Assembly: GCF_000003605.2 (NCBI RefSeq)
Contig: NW_003136331.1
Span: 369,919-401,381, forward strand
Direction: 5' to 3'
DNA from: Saccoglossus kowalevskii
Taxonomy: Eukaryota; Hemichordata; Enteropneusta; Harrimaniidae
DNA length: 31,463 nucleotides
Each line of letters opens with the position of its first letter. Position 1 is the first letter of the stretch. Positions 28,501 to 31,463 of the stretch are shown piece by piece. Under the pieces are notes generated by a model. That model was given only the letters and a program-made list of their open reading frames with translations, made no database searches and had not been told where the DNA came from. The position numbers and the translations under genes were made by a program.

Positions 28501-31463
28501 TCTCTGACATGTTTATGTTCCAACTATATTACTATAAACAAAACTATATATTTTTAGTTTGATAACGGGGACTGTGACATGCATGCTTGTTCTTTTGATA
28601 AAAAGGTGCACGTTTAAGCACCAGTTTTGTGCTATTGTGGATGTACTTCTTGTTGAAATGCCCCTGAGAAAAGTTAAGATATTTTTCATGTGGTTGTCAG
28701 TTTAAAATATATTGTCATATATGGAATTTCAATTTCTTTATAAAGTATGATAAAAATAACCAACCATCATTTATTTAGTTATGTAATTTATATGATCTAT
28801 CAATTTATTATTTAAGTTATTTTATGTACAATTATTGAGTCATTCATCTCTCCATCTCATATTCTATAGCAATTAATTTTTGTTGATCTCTATTACTGAT
28901 AATTATGTATTCAAAGGCATGCATGCATTGAATGTTAGAACAGTCAATGAACTCACATCCACTTAAGTTATTTTTAACTTGAAATCAGCTAATAACAACT
29001 CTTGAAACTCTCATGTACTTAACATTCTAGTGTGTAACACCCTTGCTAATACCAGATTATGATTTGCTGTTTGTGTGTGAAGAGTTGTTGCTACATTTTT
29101 TTTTCCAATTTGTTCTAATTTTTTATACCATGTAAATACCCGTCAAAAATGATCTATACCGTATTTGTTGTATTGAAAACACATCTCCAAGAGAAGAACA
29201 CTTAAACACCGAAAATTACGCTTATTGTATGCTGGATTATTTAAATATGATGAATTTTGACCATAGAAATACCTCCACTTATTAGGCAAGTGTATGCGCT
29301 CTTAATAGTGCAAATACAGTATATTCCCAGATAAGTAAACATGAGATAATTAACATAATGTCACATGGCATATATTTATGCTAATACTATGTATTGCTTA
29401 ACTGAACAGAAATGTTCCAGCTGTTTACACATGTGATCATGTACATTCTAATGTAGCCTCTGTGTATTTTATACCACAATAGTTATTTTGGCTCAGTATT
29501 TTACTGTATAAACAGATTAGATGCACAAAATACAGTATATGGCCCTTTAATAATTCATCAACCTCCAGTTACTATATAGACAAGTAGGAAATAAGTTCAC
29601 TAATTTGTGTCAATGACCTTTCAACTAGCTGCAAACATTTCACAGTTGACTTCTCTCATCTAAGTGTCATATGTCTCATAATTGTAATGAATACAGATTG
29701 TCTGATGGGTAAAATTATGACGATAAATAAATAGAACAATTGTGGTATTAAGGTTATTACATTTCAAATGATGTTCATATTAGACAAGATGATTGCATGC
29801 TGAGTTTGACATTTGGATTTATTGCGATATCTCATTGGATGAGTGTTTGCTGGATAGGAGTAGCACCCCCCCCCCCCCCCCAGATTATGTTAATTGCAAC
29901 TTATGCATGTTGTTCCATACTGTGACGTGCAAGAGTAAGATAATTGGGAGCAGTCATGCAGTGATGTCAGTTAACAAGATGGTATCATTGGTGCCATGGT
30001 CTGCTTGACCAGGGGCCACAATTAATGGTTTATTTGCTGTATAGCTACATCACTGATGGCTGATCTTAATTTGAATTATTGGACACAGTGTGGATTTTGT
30101 TTTGCTTAGCTTATCTTCTGTAAGTCCAGTGAGCTATTACTCTTGTGGTTTTATGTTTTAACTGTATATGCTGAAGATATCGTAGACATTCCTAATTTCT
30201 AATGCTTGAATAAATTCAACTCTTACATGGCTGGGCTGTTTCTACCAATCAGATCACACGATGGCCGTGCTGTATAAAGCAACATACATAGAATACAACA
30301 TGGTCATTTGAAGTGAATGGAATTTCATTCTGTTGTTCGATTTGCGTTGATTATATTCCAAATTTACTTATCGGAATTTATACTGACACTAAAAATAACA
30401 GTATTATTGGTGAGACTGGTAACAAAATTAACATATAACCGACAAAGGCGACTGAGATAAACACCACTAAGACTGCAGCCATATTGGAAGTCTGTTATAG
30501 AATGACAAGCGCTCTATATAGAATTTGATGCTGTGTGACCTTGAGACCCTGTATAGGTCTCCGGTCATACTAAACGTTAACCTATCAACACAGTCTGTGT
30601 TATGTTGTATTTCTGCTAGTCAGTGAACATCAAATAAATATATTGATTATTACATTACATTTTTGTTAACACAGTATCTAGGTTACTGGATTCCAAGTTG
30701 TGGTGAATGGGAATAATAAGTCACCTGACTCGCATCTTTAGATTGGTAATAATCATGTTTTGATACCAGTTACATCCACCTCATAAGATAGTACCGTAAA
30801 ATCTGTATTAGAAGCCATATCTTTAATAGAAGTCTCACCCATTTTTTGTTCAATTATTGAGAACCAAAAATTCATCATTTCTCATATATGTAGAATAATA
30901 GAATCTGCATCCCCTCTGTTGCATTGTATCATTTTAATAGAAGCCACTGATTCTAATACAAATTTTACAGTAACGATAGGTGTTCATATTGATACAACCC
31001 TCTGTATATATAGCCAGAAAAGAACACCAGAAACAACTCCTCCTCTGCTTTCAGTATATGTAAGATCCATTGTTGTTTTCTGTCTTGCAGATGCTTATGA
31101 AGACACCAACAATATCCCATTACCTGCTTCCACTAATATTGAATCCTCATTACAACCAGAAAAAACAACTGCCAATAGTATTACAACTGTAACAACTACT
31201 GTTGATGTGAATGATTTACCAAAACCTCAAGGTATTTGTTACCATCCACTGTATAACATGCCCAGTGATTTTATAACTTTTAAAATGTAAACATCCTTGT
31301 CAACAATGTTGGGAAAATGATGATTTCTGCATGAAATTCTGAATGTCAACAATAATAGCTGATATGATATTTTTAGAAAGTACAACAGATTGTGAGGAGA
31401 CAGTGATTACAGCTGTGCCTATGCCAGAACCCATAGTGCCAACAGAAGACTTACCTCCTGAAC
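10455..31463 (+). CDS. PHACTR: PHACTR-family phosphatase and actin regulator, N-terminal part (spliced, incomplete at right edge)
   Basis: Spliced gene. The join 10455-10566, 25318-25488, 27072-27140, 31091-31231, 31377-31463 gives 193 residues and runs off the window. Seen: a Ser-rich leader with RSSSDPP (residues 21-27), [21 protein letters not shown], then LERKISMR...[11 protein letters not shown] at residues 96-117, which is a type-1 RPEL motif. Established: PHACTR proteins bind G-actin through RPEL motifs. The first RPEL and its neighbouring basic stretch govern importin binding and nuclear entry. A C-terminal domain, outside this window, binds protein phosphatase 1. Order and spacing of leader, TPP/KPWKW block and first RPEL match vertebrate PHACTR1-4. 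Inference: one invertebrate orthologue; I cannot assign a vertebrate paralogue. All junctions are phase 1 with GT-AG borders. Intron 1 is 14.75 kb and holds two candidate alternative first exons. The C-terminal RPEL repeats and PP1-binding end lie to the right. Confidence 0.93.
13455..13623. mobile_element. 169-bp MITE, TA target site
   Basis: The left terminus at 13455-13477 and right terminus at 13601-13623 are inverted copies matching at 22 of 23 positions. They begin CTGTRGAATACTTTATTTTC and end GCT. The dinucleotide TA flanks both ends (13453-13454, 13624-13625). There is no coding capacity. Size, ends and TA duplication fit a Tc1/mariner-type miniature element. A short plus frame running into its left end is a shadow. 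Confidence 0.85.
16202..16715. mobile_element. small TIR element containing an expanded 33/34-bp array
   Basis: Left end CAGTGAACTCTGCCTGAACT from 16202 and the reverse of the right end (..CAGTAAAGACAGGTTTTACTG, ending 16715) agree at about 16 of 22 positions including the flanking base. TA is on the left (16200-16201) and TG on the right, so the target duplication is imperfect. The interior from 16252 is a tandem array. Diverged copies of the unit (TTTCCAGTTTAC) persist at about 16632-16690, so the array arose from element sequence. Confidence 0.5.
16252..16572. repeat. 33/34-bp tandem repeat, about 9.5 copies
   Basis: TTTTCAG recurs at 16252, 16285, 16318, 16351, 16384, 16418, 16452, 16486, 16520 and 16553. 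The period is 33, then 34 after a one-base insertion (CACAGG to CACCAGG), and 33 at the last step. The unit core is TTTACACTGGGTTTGGCTGA followed by GATAGG. Neighbouring copies are most alike, which fits stepwise amplification. Confidence 0.96.
17813..18075. mobile_element. non-autonomous DNA element B, degraded relative of element A
   Basis: A 41-base block at 18017-18057 matches 2522-2562 at about 34 positions. The 23-base block at 17822-17844 matches 2462-2484 with transitions only. Ends CCATACTTGG (17813) and the reverse of CGAGTACAG (ending 18075) correspond to element A ends, with TA outside both. Many differences are CG in A against TG or CA in B, i.e. CpG decay. Confidence 0.55.
19817..20340 (+). 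repeat. diverged direct repeat, about 150-160 bp unit, 3-4 copies
   Basis: Recurring modules in order: TATTAATTATCTAATTTGCA, then CACTGATATCT, then TTTCAATGAAACTTGGTACA, then a GATTAGTTTT-like tail. Copies start at about 19817, 19977 and 20126, with a remnant near 20304 (ACATAATTTGCATAA). Identity between copies is moderate, so the array is old. The family is not identified. Confidence 0.7.
20976..21006 (+). CDS. PHACTR: candidate alternative first exon of PHACTR ([10 protein letters not shown])
   Basis: The ATG at 20976 opens ten codons, [10 protein letters not shown], plus one base, then the donor G|GTAAGA at 21007. The phase is 1, so splicing to exon 2 gives [17 protein letters not shown] in frame. 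There is A at -3 of the start. The 200 bp upstream hold an inverted CCAAT (ATTGG at about 20903) and no obvious TATA box. Vertebrate PHACTR genes use several alternative promoters and short N-terminal exons, so this is biologically ordinary if real. The short length and lack of comparative evidence keep confidence moderate. It could be chance: a 31-bp ORF with a good donor is not rare over 15 kb of intron. Confidence 0.42.
21870..22670 (+). repeat. 157-bp tandem array, about 4.5 copies, with hairpin head
   Basis: CGACTTCTTGTTAAAAACCG recurs at 22106, 22263 and 22420, with a variant at 22577: spacing exactly 157. A more diverged copy precedes (about 21960) and the last is partial. Copies 2 to 4 differ by only one or two bases over most of their length, so amplification is recent. 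The left edge carries an imperfect inverted repeat, TTAGCTCCGCTG against AGCAGAGCTTA (about 21879-21913). This may mark a mobile element head. No coding frame is seen. Confidence 0.9.
22863..23168 (+). pseudogene. possible fragment of a rhodopsin-like GPCR (TM1-TM3)
   Basis: A 101-codon frame starts [19 protein letters not shown] and has three hydrophobic segments. The second, [18 protein letters not shown], fits the LxxxD pattern of class A TM2. The third, [14 protein letters not shown], resembles TM3 but stops with TGA just where the DRY motif would be expected. No conserved DRY or disulphide Cys can be placed. Against it: T-rich intron DNA readily encodes hydrophobic peptide, and no later transmembrane segment is found. 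It lies just before the alternative exon at 23267. Treat as speculative. Confidence 0.22.
23267..23345 (+). CDS. PHACTR: candidate alternative first exon of PHACTR ([11 protein letters not shown]...)
   Basis: The ATG at 23267 (A at -3) opens 26 codons ending LPPDLERR plus one base, followed by GTACAT at 23346. The phase is 1, so joining to exon 2 gives ...LERR-T-GDVSVN. The segment [10 protein letters not shown] echoes RSSSDPPTL in exon 1 and the RS.SD.P motif in vertebrate PHACTR leaders, which favours a true alternative first exon. The segment has clearly higher G+C and coding-like composition than the surrounding intron. The donor AA|GTACAT is weaker than consensus. Without splicing the frame runs on to a TAA at 23408. 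Joining exon 1 to an acceptor just upstream (AG before 23238) meets an in-frame TAG at 23259, so an internal-exon role is unlikely. Confidence 0.45.
25318..25488 (+). CDS. PHACTR: PHACTR coding exon 2 (TPP/KPWKW nuclear-localisation block)
   Basis: The acceptor is CTCCCTCTTTTTCAG at 25303-25317 and the donor is A|GTAAGT at 25489, phase 1 to phase 1. The exon is 171 bases (57 codons). It encodes [19 protein letters not shown], then [19 protein letters not shown] and [13 protein letters not shown]. The TPP..RKSKF...GR.FKPWKWR.KK signature is the best conserved N-terminal block of the PHACTR family. The run WKWRRRKK is the basic element that contributes to nuclear import. The exon lies just before the RPEL exon, as in vertebrates. 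Oddity: a 29-bp tandem array begins within the donor itself (see 25493-25848). Failure to splice here reads AGT AAG TTG then TGA at 25497. Confidence 0.95.
25493..25848 (+). repeat. 29-bp tandem repeat starting inside the exon 2 donor, 12 copies
   Basis: GGTAGAC (GGTAGAC or close) recurs at 25508, 25538, 25567, then every 29 bases from 25603 to 25835. Three proximal units carry GCTCTCAGGTAGACCAGTGT; nine distal units carry AAAGGTCTAAGGTAGACTGG. The first unit begins with AGTTGTGAAG, whose first bases are intron positions +5 onward of the exon 2 donor. Every unit contains CAG or AAG followed by GTAGAC, which resembles a 5' splice site. Confidence 0.95.
26531..26765. mobile_element. 235-bp MITE with TTAA target duplication (piggyBac-like)
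   Basis: The left end TCTTTTCACCACCA (26531-26544) and right end TGGTGGTGAAAAGG (26752-26765) are inverted copies with one mismatch in 14. TTAA lies immediately outside each (26527-26530, 26766-26769). TTAA duplication and termini starting CC(T)TT are hallmarks of piggyBac-type elements. The interior is AT-rich and non-coding, so it would depend on a transposase elsewhere. Confidence 0.85.
27072..27140 (+). CDS. PHACTR: PHACTR coding exon 3 (first RPEL actin-binding motif)
   Basis: The acceptor is AG at 27070-27071 and the donor is G|GTGAGT at 27141. The exon is 69 bases, phase 1 to phase 1. It encodes [23 protein letters not shown]. This matches the RPEL family pattern (L.RK...RP..EEL...G(I/V)L) with Ala in place of the Pro of the name-giving RP, as happens in N-terminal PHACTR RPELs. 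Established: the motif binds monomeric actin. The exon is almost exactly one RPEL motif and is symmetric, so skipping it would remove one actin-binding unit and keep the frame. The acceptor tract is weak: TTTGTTTGTTTGTTAATTAAAAG. Confidence 0.95.
28060..28470 (+). repeat. diverged repeat group built around AATGGCCGA / GGCCATTTT
   Basis: The core GGCCGA-like motif occurs at about 28073, 28225, 28340 and, decayed (GACTGAATG), 28434, each followed by a TGGCCATTTT-like block. The second copy forms a perfect nine-base stem AAAATGGCC/GGCCATTTT with a seven-base loop. CTTCGAGAGCC/TTTTCGAGAGC follows copies 2 and 3. Spacing varies (about 152, 115 and 95), so this is an old degenerate array or a fragmented element. 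Confidence 0.6.
29159..29319. mobile_element. 161-bp MITE, TA target site
   Basis: CCGTATTTG at 29159-29167 and CAAATACAG at 29311-29319 are inverted copies with one transition, and TA lies outside each (29157-29158, 29320-29321). Weaker inverted similarity continues inward for about 30 bases. No coding capacity. The TA-CYGTR end style matches the elements at 13455 and 30794. Confidence 0.6.
30794..30970. mobile_element. 177-bp MITE, TA target site, 120 bp before exon 4
   Basis: CCGTAAAATCTGTATTAGAA (30794-30813) and the reverse of TTCTAATACAAATTTTACAG (30951-30970) match at 18 of 20, with both differences transitions. TA flanks both ends (30792-30793, 30971-30972). AATAGAAG recurs in the interior. 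It lies close upstream of the exon 4 acceptor but does not overlap it. Confidence 0.85.
31091..31231 (+). CDS. PHACTR: PHACTR coding exon 4 (acidic/Thr-rich linker)
   Basis: The acceptor is TTTTCTGTCTTGCAG at 31076-31090 and the donor is G|GTATTT at 31232. The exon is 141 bases, phase 1 to phase 1. Codon 118 becomes Asp across the junction ([10 protein letters not shown]). The encoded stretch has [24 protein letters not shown] and [10 protein letters not shown]: Thr/Pro/Asp-rich and presumably disordered. PHACTR proteins carry a long poorly conserved linker after the first RPEL, so the assignment rests on phase, position and splice sites. Open frame also continues into both flanking introns without a stop for some distance, so exact borders rely on the AG and GT signals. 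Confidence 0.8.
31232..31376 (+). other. PHACTR intron 4 (145 bp)
   Basis: GTATTT donor at 31232 and TATTTTTAG acceptor ending 31376. It is the only short intron seen; the others are 1.6-14.8 kb. The donor is weak beyond GT. Confidence 0.78.
31377..31463 (+). CDS. PHACTR: PHACTR coding exon 5 (partial, runs off window)
   Basis: The acceptor is GATATTTTTAG ending at 31376. The first two bases complete codon 165 as Glu, and the frame stays open to the window end. It encodes [20 protein letters not shown] then PTEDLPPE. Its acidic, proline-rich composition continues the linker seen in exon 4. The exon is cut by the window edge after 87 bases, so its true end and donor are not visible. The phase match and the continued linker composition are the evidence. 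Confidence 0.78.

Larger units (their letters stand above)
27141..31090 (+). other. PHACTR intron 3
   Basis: GTGAGT at 27141 to GTCTTGCAG ending 31090. Contents: an inverted pair CACTATCAT/ATGATAGTG at about 27294-27355, a GGCC-centred repeat group at 28060-28470, MITEs at 29159-29319 and 30794-30970, and a 16-base C run at 29866-29881. A CCAAT-to-TATAAA pair lies at about 30247-30280 with no following reading frame. No supported nested gene. Confidence 0.8.

Noticed and set aside
29793-30008. 71-codon plus frame with a run of prolines
   Set aside because: The prolines come from a 16-base C run. No splice signals or homology.
30247-30305. CCAAT followed by TATAAA and an ATG in intron 3
   Set aside because: The ATG at 30299 meets TGA after three codons and no donor in phase 1 follows.

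Overview
The window looks like nuclear DNA of a marine invertebrate animal. It is AT-rich (roughly one third G+C by eye), has short exons with canonical GT-AG introns, and holds many minisatellites and small terminal-inverted-repeat elements. The palindrome TACATGTA is unusually common. I cannot name the phylum. Hemichordate, brachiopod, mollusc and annelid are all possible. There are no bacterial operons, rRNA, tRNA or CRISPR arrays.

The main gene is a PHACTR-family gene (phosphatase and actin regulator) on the + strand. It is incomplete at the right edge. Coding exons lie at 10455-10566, 25318-25488, 27072-27140, 31091-31231 and 31377-31463 (continuing). Joined, they give 193 N-terminal residues: a serine-rich leader, the conserved [10 protein letters not shown]...[11 protein letters not shown] nuclear-localisation block, a first RPEL actin-binding motif (LERKISMR...[11 protein letters not shown]), then an acidic/Pro/Thr linker. 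Every junction is phase 1. Two more short ATG-started segments inside intron 1 (20976-21006 and 23267-23345) end in phase-1 donors that join exon 2 in frame, so they are candidate alternative first exons.

Left of the gene, 9290-10620 is CpG-richer and promoter-like. On the - strand, a donor at 9862-9867 and a strong acceptor plus ATG exon at 5450-5503 suggest a divergent gene whose remaining exons I could not establish.

The rest is repeat-rich intron and flank. It holds a 54-bp minisatellite (1-1405), a 33/34-bp array nested in a small element (16202-16715), a 157-bp array (21870-22670), and a 29-bp array that starts inside the exon 2 splice donor (25493-25848). There are also several non-autonomous DNA-transposon-like elements flanked by TA (2444-3205, 13455-13623, 17813-18075, 29159-29319, 30794-30970) and one flanked by TTAA (26531-26765). 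I see no convincing wholly new gene system. The most useful leads are the PHACTR alternative starts, the divergent promoter, the related small elements, and the splice-site-like array at exon 2.
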